Shown: positions 33,228 through 43,873, counted from the stretch's first letter. The stretch is DNA of 64,000 nt from Agathobacter rectalis ATCC 33656 (GCF_000020605.1 NC_012781.1:3385686-3449685), one strand, 5' to 3'. Made by a program: numbers and translations. The notes: a model not told the origin generated them from the letters alone.

Positions 33228-33256
33228 TTGCTTTTTGATAGCATAAATGCTATCAT
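33228..33256 (+). promoter_or_regulatory. Promoter and operator of the HigB/HigA-like pair
   Basis: TTGCTT (33228-33233), 17-bp spacer, TATCAT (33251-33256). A perfect palindrome GATAGCAT-AA-ATGCTATC (33237-33254) fills the spacer and reaches into the -10, a good operator for the XRE antitoxin. Confidence 0.7.
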
Positions 33257-33296
33257 GTATATAGAATAAATATTTCCACTTGGAGAACATATACTA

Positions 33297-33662
33297 ATGT
33301 ACAACATTGAATTTTACGAAGATTCCAATGGCAGATCAGCGCTTTGGGAATTTCTTGAATCTCTTCGAGTCAAAGCAGCTACAAACAAAGATGCCCGTAT
33401 TCAATACAAGCAGATAAGTTTGTACATCCAGCTCCTCGAAGATAATGGTACACGGCTTAATGAAAATATCACAAAACACCTTGATGATGATATCTGGGAG
33501 CTTCGCCCAGGCAATAACCGTGTTTTATATTTTTATTTCCAAAATGATACCTTTGTGCTTTTGCATCAATTCCGCAAGAAAACTCAAAAAACTCCCAAGC
33601 GCGAAATTGAACGGGCAAAGGCTGAACGTGATGATTACCTTGCCCGAAAGGAGGCTGAATGA
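33297..33662 (+). CDS. HigB-like (RelE/phage Gp49-type) toxin
   Basis: A 121-aa toxin starting MYNIEFYEDSNGRSALWEFL, the beginning of the phage-derived Gp49/HigB group. Central IQYKQISLYIQLLEDNGTRL and DIWELRPGNNRVLYFYFQND are typical; the end (FRKKTQKTPKREIERAKAER) is the usual basic tail. Relatives cleave ribosome-bound mRNA. Toxin-first gene order fits HigBA. GGAGA precedes the ATG. Confidence 0.9.
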   Translation: MYNIEFYEDSNGRSALWEFLESLRVKAATNKDARIQYKQISLYIQLLEDNGTRLNENITKHLDDDIWELRPGNNRVLYFYFQNDTFVLLHQFRKKTQKTPKREIERAKAERDDYLARKEAE

Positions 33663-33664
33663 TT

Positions 33665-33952
33665 ATGAAAACCTGGAATGACTATAAGGAACATGTAAGA
33701 ACCGTTGATCCTGAAATTGGAAAAGACATCGATGAAGTTGAAAATATTTCCTCCATCGTAAGTGCCATGGTGGAACAGCGTACTTCTCTTGGACTTAGCC
33801 AGAGAGAGCTTGCTGCTATGTGTGGTATTCCACAATCATCCGTAGCACGGATCGAATCCTGCAAAACAACCCCGAATCTCGGAACACTGCTTAATATTTT
33901 TCAGCATCTCGGTTTACAGCTTACAGTAAGACCTACAAAACCTACCATTTAA
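33665..33952 (+). CDS. HigA-like XRE-family antitoxin
   Basis: A 95-aa antitoxin with an HTH_3 domain at about 35-90 (LGLSQRELAAMCGIPQSSVA is the HTH) and an N-terminal toxin-binding part. ATG 33665 is preferred because AAAGGAGG lies 10 nt upstream; the ATG at 33659 overlapping the toxin stop is the alternative. Probably binds the palindrome at 33237-33254. Confidence 0.9.
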   Translation: MKTWNDYKEHVRTVDPEIGKDIDEVENISSIVSAMVEQRTSLGLSQRELAAMCGIPQSSVARIESCKTTPNLGTLLNIFQHLGLQLTVRPTKPTI

Positions 33953-33956
33953 AATC

Positions 33957-33986
33957 AAGGAGAATCTCTGCGAAGAGGTTCTCCTT
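33957..33986 (+). terminator. Hairpin after the HigB/HigA-like pair
   Basis: Stem AAGGAGAATCTCT / AGAGGTTCTCCTT with a 4-nt loop, 5 nt after the antitoxin stop. No T-run on the plus strand. It directly follows the truncated riboswitch when read on the minus strand. Confidence 0.55.
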
Positions 33987-33988
33987 AT

Positions 33989-34064
33989 CGGAATCTCACC
34001 GAATCATGCCTAACGGCTCGTGGGCTATACCACCAGTAGGGAATCTGACCCTGCCCTGAAGATT
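33989..34064 (-). ncRNA. Truncated FMN riboswitch (RFN element)
   Basis: The minus strand carries the conserved RFN sequence: ATCTTCAGGGCAGGGT, AGATTCCCTACTGG, TGGTATAGCCCACGAGCC and GATTCGGTGAGATTCCG, in the normal order. The last part of the element (the C-C-G-A-C-A-G-T...T-G-G-A-T-G block and the GAAGA closing strand of P1) is missing; instead a hairpin follows and then the antisense of the antitoxin gene. No riboflavin gene follows on this strand. It is most likely a relic left after the target gene was lost. The rest of 33987-34289 has only the terminator below. Confidence 0.75.
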
Positions 34065-34174
34065 TCTATTCACTTTTCTTACGTAGCTGTGTTGTAGCAC
34101 AAGCATTCATGTAATGCAACAGACAATTTCGTTGCTGTATGGCTACATAAAATGAATTTTAAACAATAAAAACA

Positions 34175-34211
34175 AGACCTCCCATTACACTTTTCAGTAT
34201 CTGAGAGGTCT
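34175..34211 (-). terminator. Terminator of the alpha-glucoside operon
   Basis: Minus strand stem AGACCTC / GAGGTCT with further pairing inside, followed by TGTTTTTATT; about 80 nt after the GH13 stop. Confidence 0.7.
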
Positions 34212-34289
34212 GTATTTATAAAAAGTTTAATCGACTGACAGTCCAATTTCATTTAACGCCAAAATGTTTTCTTTTACACATAGAATTTT

Positions 34290-35915
34290 TTATTTGCTGT
34301 ATATTCTCGCCTCATATGGTTGCAACCATTCGGACTCCGTTTCATGATAATTGCATAATTCACATTTTTGATCAATTTTTTGAAACATCAGCTTTTCATT
34401 TGTAAAATTCACGATTACCAATAAACCTTTGCCGTTTACTTCTCTTTCATATGCAAATAATCCCGGATATTCTTCGTACATCGGGCGAAACTCCGCCTGT
34501 CTCACAATATCTGCATGGTCATGGTAACACTGAATCAAACGCTTATAATAATTGTATAATGAATCCGGATCATTCACCTGACTCTGTGCATTGATTGTTC
34601 TATAATTATCATTGCATTTAATCCATGGCTTTCCACACGTAAATCCTCCATTTTCCGAGTCATCCCACTGCATCGGCGTTCTTGCATTATCTCTTCCTAA
34701 CTCTGAAAAGTATGCAAGTACTTCATCCGGATCCTTGCCCTGTCCGACCGCTTCCTCATATGTTCTTTTCGCCCTTATATCATCCATATCATTAATATTC
34801 TTCCACTTAACATTGGTCATACCAATTTCCTGTCCCTGATATATAAAAGGCGTTCCATATAAAAAGAAATAGATACTCGCCAGTGCCGATGCACTATAGA
34901 AACTAATATTTTCTCTTTCCAGAAATTTGTTCAGGCATCTGGACTGATCATGATTTTCTAAAAAGATAGCACTCCAACCGATTCCGCTATTATGCGCTAC
35001 ATGTGTAAACATTTTTTTCTTCCACCGTTCTACCGCATGAATGCTTGATTTATCATTTTCCCCTTCCATATTTTCCCATCCAAAATCGAAAATCATGGAA
35101 AAGTAACCATTCTTTCCGGCATACCGTTCAAAAGCAGCATCGTCAACCCCCGGTGCTTCGGCAACTGTCATACAGTTATATTTATCAAAGCACTGTTCTT
35201 TCATCTCATCAAGGAATGTTCCGATTCCCTTATAATCCGTAAGATTTTCAACCGGATATCGTTCCCCATCATTCGTAGGACGACTGGCAAAACTTAAGTC
35301 TTTTTTGATAAAGGTAATTGCATCGATACGAAAACCGGCGATTCCTTTTTCCAACCACCAGTTTATCATCTCATAAATTTTTTGACGCAGCTCTTTGCAT
35401 TCCCAGTTCAGATCCGGCTGTTCCTTCGCAAACGTATGATAATACCATCTGCCATCTGGTAATCTCGACCATACGGATCCGCCAAAATTGGATCGCCAGT
35501 TATTCGGTTCTTTATCATTCTCCGTTGTTCGGAAGTAAAAATAAGACGCTTCCTCACAATTAGGATCCTTCATTGCCTTCTGGAACCATTCATGCTGATC
35601 CGAGCAATGATTGACCACCAGATCCAATATGATTTTAATCTTTCTTTTTTGAGCCTCCTCTATTAAATGCTCCATATCCTCGTTTGTTCCAAAGATTGGA
35701 TTTACCTTGTAATAATCCGATATATCATATCCATTATCCACAAGTGGAGAAGCGTACATCGGGCATATCCATAATACATCTACGCCTAGATTTTGGAGAT
35801 AATCAAGCTTCTGGATAATTCCGTTAAAATCTCCGATTCCATCTCCGTTGCTATCCATAAAACTTTGCGGATAAATCTGATACACTACGGACTCTTTCCA
35901 CCAATTGTTTTTCAT
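34290..35915 (-). CDS. GH13 alpha-glucosidase (oligo-1,6-glucosidase type)
   Basis: A 541-aa cytosolic glycoside hydrolase starting MKNNWWKESVVYQIYPQSFM, the standard start of GH13 subfamilies 29/31. Conserved regions are complete: ILDLVVNHCSDQHEWF (about 96-111), nucleophile Asp198 in GFRIDAI, acid/base Glu253 in TVAEAPG, and NHDQSR (Asp323). The substrate range (isomaltose-type versus maltose or dextran oligomers) cannot be fixed. No signal peptide, so it cleaves imported oligosaccharides. Last gene of the ABC operon; GGTGAGGA precedes the start. Confidence 0.92.
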   Translation of the reverse strand: MKNNWWKESVVYQIYPQSFMDSNGDGIGDFNGIIQKLDYLQNLGVDVLWICPMYASPLVDNGYDISDYYKVNPIFGTNEDMEHLIEEAQKRKIKIILDLVVNHCSDQHEWFQKAMKDPNCEEASYFYFRTTENDKEPNNWRSNFGGSVWSRLPDGRWYYHTFAKEQPDLNWECKELRQKIYEMINWWLEKGIAGFRIDAITFIKKDLSFASRPTNDGERYPVENLTDYKGIGTFLDEMKEQCFDKYNCMTVAEAPGVDDAAFERYAGKNGYFSMIFDFGWENMEGENDKSSIHAVERWKKKMFTHVAHNSGIGWSAIFLENHDQSRCLNKFLERENISFYSASALASIYFFLYGTPFIYQGQEIGMTNVKWKNINDMDDIRAKRTYEEAVGQGKDPDEVLAYFSELGRDNARTPMQWDDSENGGFTCGKPWIKCNDNYRTINAQSQVNDPDSLYNYYKRLIQCYHDHADIVRQAEFRPMYEEYPGLFAYEREVNGKGLLVIVNFTNEKLMFQKIDQKCELCNYHETESEWLQPYEARIYSK

Positions 35916-35931
35916 TCACAAATTCCTCACC

Positions 35932-36747
35932 TTACTTTATTGCCCCTTCTGTAATACCTTTTACAATGTATTTTTGACTAAACAAATAAAAGATAATAAT
36001 AGGAGCCATGCACATAACCAATCCGGCAGAAGCCAAATCCCAACGTTTTGCAAATTGTCCAAAGAACAGATATGTTTTTAAAGGCAACGTCTGTAAGCCC
36101 TGTTTATTAATAATCAGCGATGGCAATAAGAAGTCATTCCATGTTCCCATAACATTAATAACTGCAACCGTGACTATAATCGTTCTCATCAAAGGAAGCA
36201 CGATTGAAATAAACAGACGTATTGAACCACACCCGTCAATTGTAGCGGCTTCCTCCAATTCCTCCGGAATATTTTTTATGAACCCATGAAACATTATGAT
36301 TGCCATACTTGTTTGAAAGCCCATATACATAAAGATCAAGCCACCACGAGACAGCAAACCGATTTTGCTTGCAAATCCAACCAATGGAAGCATGACACAC
36401 TGAAATGGAATCAACATAGAACCGGCAAATATCAAAAAAATAATCTTACTTGCTTTGGTTTTATAACGTACAAGTACCCAGGCCGCCATAGCCGATATCA
36501 ACAGCACCAGAACCGCTGTCACTACCGTGATAAGCAGCGAATTCATAAAAGATCTTATGTAATCCAGTTCTTGAAACGCATTCTTATAGTTTTCAAGTGT
36601 GAATGTTCCTTTCGCCGGAAATCCCAACACATCTGTAAAAATCCCCTTGGTCGTCTTGAACGAATTCATAATCAAAATATAAATCGGAAACAAAAAAATG
36701 CATCCAAGAATAAGTCCTGTTACTCCATAAGCGATTTTTTTCTTCAT
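35932..36747 (-). CDS. ABC sugar permease, MalG type
   Basis: A 271-aa CUT1-family inner-membrane permease with six transmembrane segments. The EAA loop that docks the ATPase is EELEEAATIDGCGSIRLFIS (about 158-177). Starts MKKKIAYGVTGLILGCIFLF after AAGGAGG and overlaps the previous permease stop by one base. No ATPase gene is in the operon; as in other Firmicutes, a shared MsmK-type ATPase elsewhere probably powers it. Confidence 0.93.
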   Translation of the reverse strand: MKKKIAYGVTGLILGCIFLFPIYILIMNSFKTTKGIFTDVLGFPAKGTFTLENYKNAFQELDYIRSFMNSLLITVVTAVLVLLISAMAAWVLVRYKTKASKIIFLIFAGSMLIPFQCVMLPLVGFASKIGLLSRGGLIFMYMGFQTSMAIIMFHGFIKNIPEELEEAATIDGCGSIRLFISIVLPLMRTIIVTVAVINVMGTWNDFLLPSLIINKQGLQTLPLKTYLFFGQFAKRWDLASAGLVMCMAPIIIFYLFSQKYIVKGITEGAIK

Positions 36748-37616
36748 TACATTTCAACCTCCTTGCGCTTTGTTATAACCAACTGCGTAACTCCGATTCC
36801 TGCCACAATAATCAGAAAAACGATTGCCTTTGCCTGTGCAAAACCAAATTCATTTGCTCCAAAGGCAGAATTGTAAATGTTTAACGCAATCATTTCTGTT
36901 GATTTGTATGGTCCACCTTGTGTCAAAGCTAAATTTTGATCAAACATTTTAAATGAACTCGAAATAGATAAGAATAATCCGATTGTAAACGCAGGCATCA
37001 TCAACGGAAGGATGATATATCTCATGAGCTGCCATGAGTTTGCTCCATCAATTCTTGCTGCCTCCTTAACCGATTCCGGTATCTGCTGAATCTGCGCAAT
37101 ATATACGATCATCATATATCCCGACATCTGCCACACAGTCAAAATCAACAATCCTATAAATCCGGTTTCCGGATTCGACAGCCATCCGCTAAAGGCTGCA
37201 ATTCCTGTCTTTTTTGAAAAAGCTTCAAAAATCGATATAAAAATAAACTGCCAAGTAAATCCAAGCAATAATCCGCCTATCATATTTGGCATAAAGAAAA
37301 TTCCACGTAACAGCGTTGCGCCTCTAAATTTCTGTGTCACTAACAACGCCAGAGCAAAGCCAACAAGGTTTACCAATACAACTGCGCACACCGAAAAAAG
37401 CGCAGTAAATAAAAAAGCATGTACAAATGAGTCATCTCTCGTAAAAATGTCAATAAAATTTTGAAAACCTACAAACTTAATGTCCGAGCCTACAATTCCA
37501 TTCCAGTTTGTAAGGGAATAGAAAAATCCAATACATGTAGGTATGATTACAACAATACAAAATGCAATTAATGACGGTGCCAAAAAGCCCCAAAACCGTA
37601 ATTTACTTTTTCTCAT
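36747..37616 (-). CDS. ABC sugar permease, MalF type
   Basis: A 289-aa CUT1 permease starting MRKSKLRFWGFLAPSLIAFC, with six transmembrane segments and the EAA loop SVKEAARIDGANSWQLMRYI (about 184-203). The ATG at 37616 fits family starts; a TTG at 37640 is in frame. Together with the MalG-type partner it forms the membrane channel for the alpha-glucoside taken up by the lipoprotein encoded upstream. Confidence 0.92.
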   Translation of the reverse strand: MRKSKLRFWGFLAPSLIAFCIVVIIPTCIGFFYSLTNWNGIVGSDIKFVGFQNFIDIFTRDDSFVHAFLFTALFSVCAVVLVNLVGFALALLVTQKFRGATLLRGIFFMPNMIGGLLLGFTWQFIFISIFEAFSKKTGIAAFSGWLSNPETGFIGLLILTVWQMSGYMMIVYIAQIQQIPESVKEAARIDGANSWQLMRYIILPLMMPAFTIGLFLSISSSFKMFDQNLALTQGGPYKSTEMIALNIYNSAFGANEFGFAQAKAIVFLIIVAGIGVTQLVITKRKEVEM

Positions 37617-37709
37617 ACTTCTTCTATCCGTCCTTTCCAAACAAAGGATTTTACCCTTATTTGAATTTCCGGGATAGAAGCTCTATCCCGGAACCCTCTT
37701 TAACTCTTA

Positions 37710-39047
37710 CTAGTTGTTCTGTTGTTTTCTTAACTCACTCCACTGCTCGATACAGGTCTTTGTAACCTCATCCCAATCAGCTTCTCCGGCAAGATATTTC
37801 TGTACTTCTACACCAGCCACCTGCTGACCCCATGTATTTGGAGCTCCACTGTATACCCATCCGTTCATGGTATTTCCGGAATTATTTGCATCCATAATTC
37901 TCTGTGAAAGTGGATCGGATGCTTTTATTCCATCAAAATTATCATATGGAGGAATAAACTTACAATCATTCACAACAATTTTCTGTGCTTCCGAATCGGT
38001 GAACATCCAATTGATGAAGTCTTTTGCAGCAGCTTTCTGCGCATCGGTTGCCTTGCTATGAATTGCCCAATATCCTGATACACCTACAAAATACTTGCCA
38101 TCTGAATATCCCGGAACAGAATATGGTAACATATCCAATTTTTGAAGGACTTCCGGATCCGTTGTCTCTACTGCTGGAGCTACCCAGTTTCCCTGCTTGA
38201 TACATGCAACACGTTCAATGGCAAGTCCACCCTCTAATGATGTTGTGTAGTCTACAGAATTAAGATTTGCCGTATTGTTGGCATTGGTTGTATAACTGGC
38301 CTGAAAATCAACCATTTTCTTATAGTCTTCAAAGCCGGTTCCCGGAAGCGAATCTGCCGCATATGCTTCATTCGGAGTCTTAAAGTCATGTGTTAAAGCA
38401 ACATTAGCGTCATGGTCTCCTGCAATCCATAACTCCTTTGTCGGGTATTCCATAACAGCTTCCAGATTCGGATATTTATCCTTCATCTCACCATTATCGA
38501 TTTTCTCTTTCAAAGTATCAAAACCGGCCTTCATGCCTTCGAAATTCATCATAGAATCTACAGAAACTCCAGCATCCTCAAACATCTGCTTATTAATAAC
38601 GAATCCATAACCTTCCATGTATAACGGAATGGCATATACTTTTCCGTCTTTTGTAAAAGTATCCGTTGTTCCTTCTAATGCGTGCTGCATAATATCCAGA
38701 TCAGAAACATCTTCAATAACGTCTCCGTAATCTTTCATGTCCGAAAAACCAGCTACAGAAAAGATTGTTGGTGGATCCGACTGCATCTTTGCTTTCATTG
38801 ATGCGCCAAAATCATTTCCGGTGACAGCTTCAAGATTAATTTCTACATTTGGATGATCCTTTTCATATGCTGCAATTAATTTCTTGTATCCTTCATTTGC
38901 CTCAATCTTACTCTGGAAAATTGTAATCTTTACATTTTTTCCACTGTTTGCTCCTGTCGAGGTATCTGCAGAATTTCCGCATCCCACAAATAATCCCCCA
39001 AGCATTAGCACTGTCATTCCAACTGCTACTAACTTCTTTGCTTTCAT
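37710..39047 (-). CDS. ABC sugar-binding lipoprotein
   Basis: A 445-aa extracellular solute-binding protein of family 1. Lipoprotein signal MKAKKLVAVGMTVLMLGGLF with lipobox VGCG (Cys near residue 23), then a Ser/Thr/Gly linker and ITIFQSKIEANEGYKKLIAA. Start at 39047 after AAGGAGG; the open frame to 39140 is non-coding operator DNA. Expected to bind an alpha-linked gluco-oligosaccharide, judging from the operon's GH13 enzyme. First gene of the operon and the most expressed by expectation. Confidence 0.92.
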   Translation of the reverse strand: MKAKKLVAVGMTVLMLGGLFVGCGNSADTSTGANSGKNVKITIFQSKIEANEGYKKLIAAYEKDHPNVEINLEAVTGNDFGASMKAKMQSDPPTIFSVAGFSDMKDYGDVIEDVSDLDIMQHALEGTTDTFTKDGKVYAIPLYMEGYGFVINKQMFEDAGVSVDSMMNFEGMKAGFDTLKEKIDNGEMKDKYPNLEAVMEYPTKELWIAGDHDANVALTHDFKTPNEAYAADSLPGTGFEDYKKMVDFQASYTTNANNTANLNSVDYTTSLEGGLAIERVACIKQGNWVAPAVETTDPEVLQKLDMLPYSVPGYSDGKYFVGVSGYWAIHSKATDAQKAAAKDFINWMFTDSEAQKIVVNDCKFIPPYDNFDGIKASDPLSQRIMDANNSGNTMNGWVYSGAPNTWGQQVAGVEVQKYLAGEADWDEVTKTCIEQWSELRKQQNN

Positions 39048-39064
39048 ATATATTCCTCCTTTTT

Positions 39065-39197
39065 GTGAAACTGTTCCACATCTGATCAAAAAAAATTTTT
39101 CTTCTATGGATGCCTCGTTTTGTGCCACGGAACTGTCCACATCATTTGTGGAACTGTTCCATATCTGTAATATACACTATGCGTAACTATATTGCAA
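39065..39197 (-). promoter_or_regulatory. Promoter and three LacI-type operators of the alpha-glucoside operon
   Basis: Minus strand -35 TTGCAA (39192-39197), 17-bp spacer, -10 TATATT (39169-39174). A perfect palindrome TGGAAC-A-GTTCCA (39149-39161) lies just after the -10; two variants, CACGGAACTGTCCAC (39126-39140) and GTGAAACTGTTCCAC (39065-39079), lie in the leader. They are likely sites of the adjacent LacI regulator. Confidence 0.65.
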
Positions 39198-39356
39198 CAT
39201 AAAAATGCAGTTTATTCACAGATTCGTTACTATATCCAAAAATCATCTTGATTTTTTATTAAAAATCACTAGAAAAAGGAGACTATGAAGAAAAGTCTGT
39301 AAATAATAATCTTCTATGATAATGATTGAGCTGGAAGCCTCTTCTTGCCATAATAA

Positions 39357-39395
39357 AAGGCCTCCTATGATTTATATTTTACCATAGAAGACCTT
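39357..39395 (-). terminator. Terminator of the LacI regulator gene
   Basis: Minus strand stem AAGGTCTTCTATG / CATAGGAGGCCTT (one mismatch and one wobble) followed by TTATTATGG. Confidence 0.65.
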
Positions 39396-39456
39396 GCTGT
39401 TATTAGCTATTTACAGAAAAAGTTTCACACACTCCTTTGTGCCAATGCTCTCCATT

Positions 39457-40410
39457 CTACAAAGTATCGCCCTTTTTATATTTTACAGGAACCAATACTT
39501 CCCTTTTCTTAAGTGGTTGATCATTGATCAGTTTAATAAGCATATTCACACTTTCCTTTGCAACCTTCTTCGCATCCTGTACAATTGAATCAATCGAATG
39601 GTAATTGAAGTCCGTGACATAAGTTCCATCATAAGCCAATATTTTTTTGTTTTTTTCTGTCTTGAGGAAGGCGGCTGCACACAAGTCCAAAGCCATAATT
39701 CCATCAACGTCCGGATATTGATCCAACAATGTTCTGGTACGTTTCATACACAATTGATAGTTTATAACTTCCTCCCATTGAAAAGATTCAATGATAACCT
39801 CCCTATTATGCTTCTCCATCACATCGATAAGGGCTCTCGCGCTATCGGCAGAGGCAAGTTCCATCCTGGTCGGATCACTAAAGCACATCACTTTTTTACA
39901 GCCTTTTTCCAAAAACAATTCGCCCGCTAAAATTCCTCCCTGATGATGATCCGATGTCACCAGCGGGATTCCCGGTATAATCCGATCCAGTGAGATAATT
40001 GGTTTCTCAATATTCATATAATATTCATCAGAAAGAAACGCAGATCCTACAATCAGTCCATCGAACAGATTACGTTCCAATGTATCAAGATATTCTCTTT
40101 CCTTGTCCTGATTTCCTCTGGTATTACAAATAACCACATTATATCCGTATTGATCTAATTCTGCCTCAAGATAATTCCAAAGAGTTGAAAAATACGGATG
40201 GATAATATCCGGTGTCATAACACCGATAATACCCGTTCTTTTCTTATACAGATTTCTGATCCACTGATTAGGAATATAATCTAGCTCCTCTACCGCCTTC
40301 TTAATTTTGTTTTTGCTTTTCTCTGATACATATCCGCTACCATTTAACGCTCTGGATACCGTGCTGGGTGCTACATGTGCCAGCTTTGCAACTTCTCGAA
40401 TGCTTGCCAT
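39457..40410 (-). CDS. LacI-family transcriptional regulator of the alpha-glucoside operon
   Basis: A 317-aa regulator. HTH at 1-45 (IREVAKLAHVAPSTVSRALN, hinge helix around VEELDYIPNQ) and a periplasmic-binding-type ligand domain at about 60-315 (IIGVMTPDIIHPYFSTLWNY; NVVICNTRGNQDKEREYLDT). Starts after GAGGAG. It is upstream of the ABC-GH13 operon in the same direction, separated by its own terminator and the operator region 39065-39197, which it likely controls in response to the transported sugar. Confidence 0.92.
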   Translation of the reverse strand: MASIREVAKLAHVAPSTVSRALNGSGYVSEKSKNKIKKAVEELDYIPNQWIRNLYKKRTGIIGVMTPDIIHPYFSTLWNYLEAELDQYGYNVVICNTRGNQDKEREYLDTLERNLFDGLIVGSAFLSDEYYMNIEKPIISLDRIIPGIPLVTSDHHQGGILAGELFLEKGCKKVMCFSDPTRMELASADSARALIDVMEKHNREVIIESFQWEEVINYQLCMKRTRTLLDQYPDVDGIMALDLCAAAFLKTEKNKKILAYDGTYVTDFNYHSIDSIVQDAKKVAKESVNMLIKLINDQPLKKREVLVPVKYKKGDTL

Positions 40411-40677
40411 AATCTCTTCTCCTCACTTGTGTAATTGCAAACGAATTGCCCTTATATTCCCCTTTATCCTCTTAATTAAATCCGACAACCTTCTGCGACA
40501 ATCGATAAGTCGCAACCGAAATCTTGCGGCCTCCCTTACCCTGAAGATTCATGGTCTGTCCCATAATGCCATTGCGTAGTTGCTGGAAGATTATAATATC
40601 TTTTTCCTTAATATACTGAAGTTTTATTTTATTATACACCTTTTTGTCCATGGAGTCGAACTATTTTTACTTAACAG

Positions 40678-42030
40678 TCAGCAGTTATACTCTTTGTATT
40701 TTCGTATAATAATCATATAACTTATAAACAATAAAACAGCTGCGCTGGTCCAGGCACAAATTTCCGCATAAAAAATTCCGTCTTCACCGATCAGTTTTGG
40801 TAACAATAATGCAACACTGACACGCATCGCAAATTCTGCAATGCCACTGGCGAGGGGAATCAGGGTATTACCCAGACCCTGAATCGCCGAACGATATACA
40901 TACAGCAGATACAGTACCCATAGAAAAATTGCCATAATAAACAAATATTTATATGCAATGTCTAACACCTGTCGGATCTGTTCCTGTTCGCCGGATACAA
41001 ACAGTGACAATATATTGCGTCCGAATAACACCATCACACCTGAGATCACAACAGCAGTAAGCAATGCCATATAAGTTCCGCTATGCACACCTTTCCGGAT
41101 TCTCTGATATTTCTTTGCACCAAGATTCTGGCCTACATAGGTTGTAATTGCATATCCGTATGAAACGGCAGCCATCTCTAAAACTCCATATAATTTGTTT
41201 GATGCTGTAAATCCAGCCACAAACAGGAATCCAAATCCATTGACTACATACTGTACTGTAAGCCCCCCTACAGAGATGATCAAATTCTGGATTGCAAGAG
41301 GAGTCGCCACTTTCAAAAGCCGCAGACTCATTGCCGGCTGTCTGTAGAAGTCCTGTTTTTCCAGTCGGATATCCGGAATTTTCCGTAACACCATCAGACA
41401 GTACAGGGCTGAAAATCCCTGTGCGATGACTGTCGCCACTGCTGCTCCGGCTACACCCCAGCCAAAAACTGCCACAAATAACAGGTCCAGTCCCACATTG
41501 ATCAACGCTGCTACGGTCATTGCTATCAGTGGAGATCTGCTGTTACCCAGTGCTCGAAGAATCGCTGCAAATATATTATAAGCCGCTATGATCGGAATTC
41601 CGGCAAAGATCAGCCGAAGATATAGCATTGTCAGGTCAATGACATTATCCGGTGTCTGTAAAAACAAAAGAACATGATAAACTGCCCCTTCACTTACCGC
41701 AAGTACAATCACAGAAAGCAGTGCTGTCATGATATAGCTTTTCGCCACCGCGCATTTCAGATTTTCTTTTTCCCTTGCTCCATAAAATTGAGCTACCAGA
41801 ATAGAAAAACCCTGTGTGATACCTGTCATGATACCGAACACCAGCCATACCAGCCAGTCTCCGGCGCCTACTGCCGCCAGTGCTTCAACCCCTACCACCT
41901 GTCCGACGATCATGGTATCTGCCATCGTATAAAACTGCTGAAAGATATTTCCAAGCATCAGTGGTATGGCAAAAGTAATGATCAGTTTTCCAGGTGATCC
42001 AGTGGTCATATTTTTTTCATTTGTTACCAT
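40678..42030 (-). CDS. MATE-family efflux transporter
   Basis: A 450-aa membrane protein with twelve hydrophobic segments. MTTGSPGKLIITFAIPLMLG followed by NIFQQFYTMADTMIVGQVVG is the characteristic MATE (NorM/DinF-like) start, and the second half repeats the pattern (PLAIQNLIISVGGLTVQYVV). Such transporters exchange Na+ or H+ for cationic drugs or metabolites; the substrate is unknown. AAGGAG precedes the ATG. It stands alone; 40411-40677 before LacI shows only a startless relic frame (IMGQTMNLQGKGGRKIS). Confidence 0.92.
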   Translation of the reverse strand: MVTNEKNMTTGSPGKLIITFAIPLMLGNIFQQFYTMADTMIVGQVVGVEALAAVGAGDWLVWLVFGIMTGITQGFSILVAQFYGAREKENLKCAVAKSYIMTALLSVIVLAVSEGAVYHVLLFLQTPDNVIDLTMLYLRLIFAGIPIIAAYNIFAAILRALGNSRSPLIAMTVAALINVGLDLLFVAVFGWGVAGAAVATVIAQGFSALYCLMVLRKIPDIRLEKQDFYRQPAMSLRLLKVATPLAIQNLIISVGGLTVQYVVNGFGFLFVAGFTASNKLYGVLEMAAVSYGYAITTYVGQNLGAKKYQRIRKGVHSGTYMALLTAVVISGVMVLFGRNILSLFVSGEQEQIRQVLDIAYKYLFIMAIFLWVLYLLYVYRSAIQGLGNTLIPLASGIAEFAMRVSVALLLPKLIGEDGIFYAEICAWTSAAVLLFISYMIIIRKYKEYNC

Positions 42031-42129
42031 AAGAATCTCCTTTTTCTTTTCATCCTTGTCCGATTATTTCACATTGGACTCTGTCAAAACGCAATCCATC
42101 ACAGAACTCTTTGGTATATCGTCCCACCA

Positions 42130-42393
42130 GTGTTTACGAACTCTGATAAGGGCAAAAACAAGACCAAGCGCAACAGTATTGATGTTTACACCTCTGTTGG
42201 CTATATGCTCCGCATTGACTGTTGGGAAGCTGAAAAGGACTTAAAAACCACACCAGGATCAGACTGTGCATTAAACGCACTCACCATTGATGAACCTCTT
42301 GAATATGCAAGATTATATCTTGATGGAAACTTGCTTGATGTATCGGTTAGTCAAAGTGTCTATATCAGAACCTTTTATCGTTTCTTGATATAG
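42130..42393 (+). pseudogene. Fragment of a DUF6061-like small protein
   Basis: Contains NSIDVYTSVGYMLRIDCWEA and ALTIDEPLEYARLYLDG, the pattern also seen at 3488-3661 (I-D-C/T...L-x-x-D-P-x-x-Y-A-x-L-x-L-x-G). The last 15 codons are the hairpin of the terminator at 42353-42404, so the natural C-terminus is lost or very short. Upstream the frame lacks a good ribosome-binding site. Probably a mobile-element relic. Confidence 0.35.
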
Positions 42394-42404
42394 ACACTTT
42401 TTTT
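42353..42404 (+). terminator. Strong intrinsic terminator
   Basis: Perfect 15-bp stem AAAGTGTCTATATCA / TGATATAGACACTTT followed by TTTT on the plus strand. Placed just downstream of the PTS operon on the other strand, it may also shield that end. Confidence 0.8.
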
Positions 42405-42421
42405 AATAGTCATTCAATTAA

Positions 42422-43873
<1,452 letters not shown>

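Noticed and set aside
40472..40590. Startless minus frame with IMGQTMNLQGKGGRKIS between LacI and MATE genes
   Set aside because: Protein-like but too short and without start or known family; noted only as a possible gene relic.
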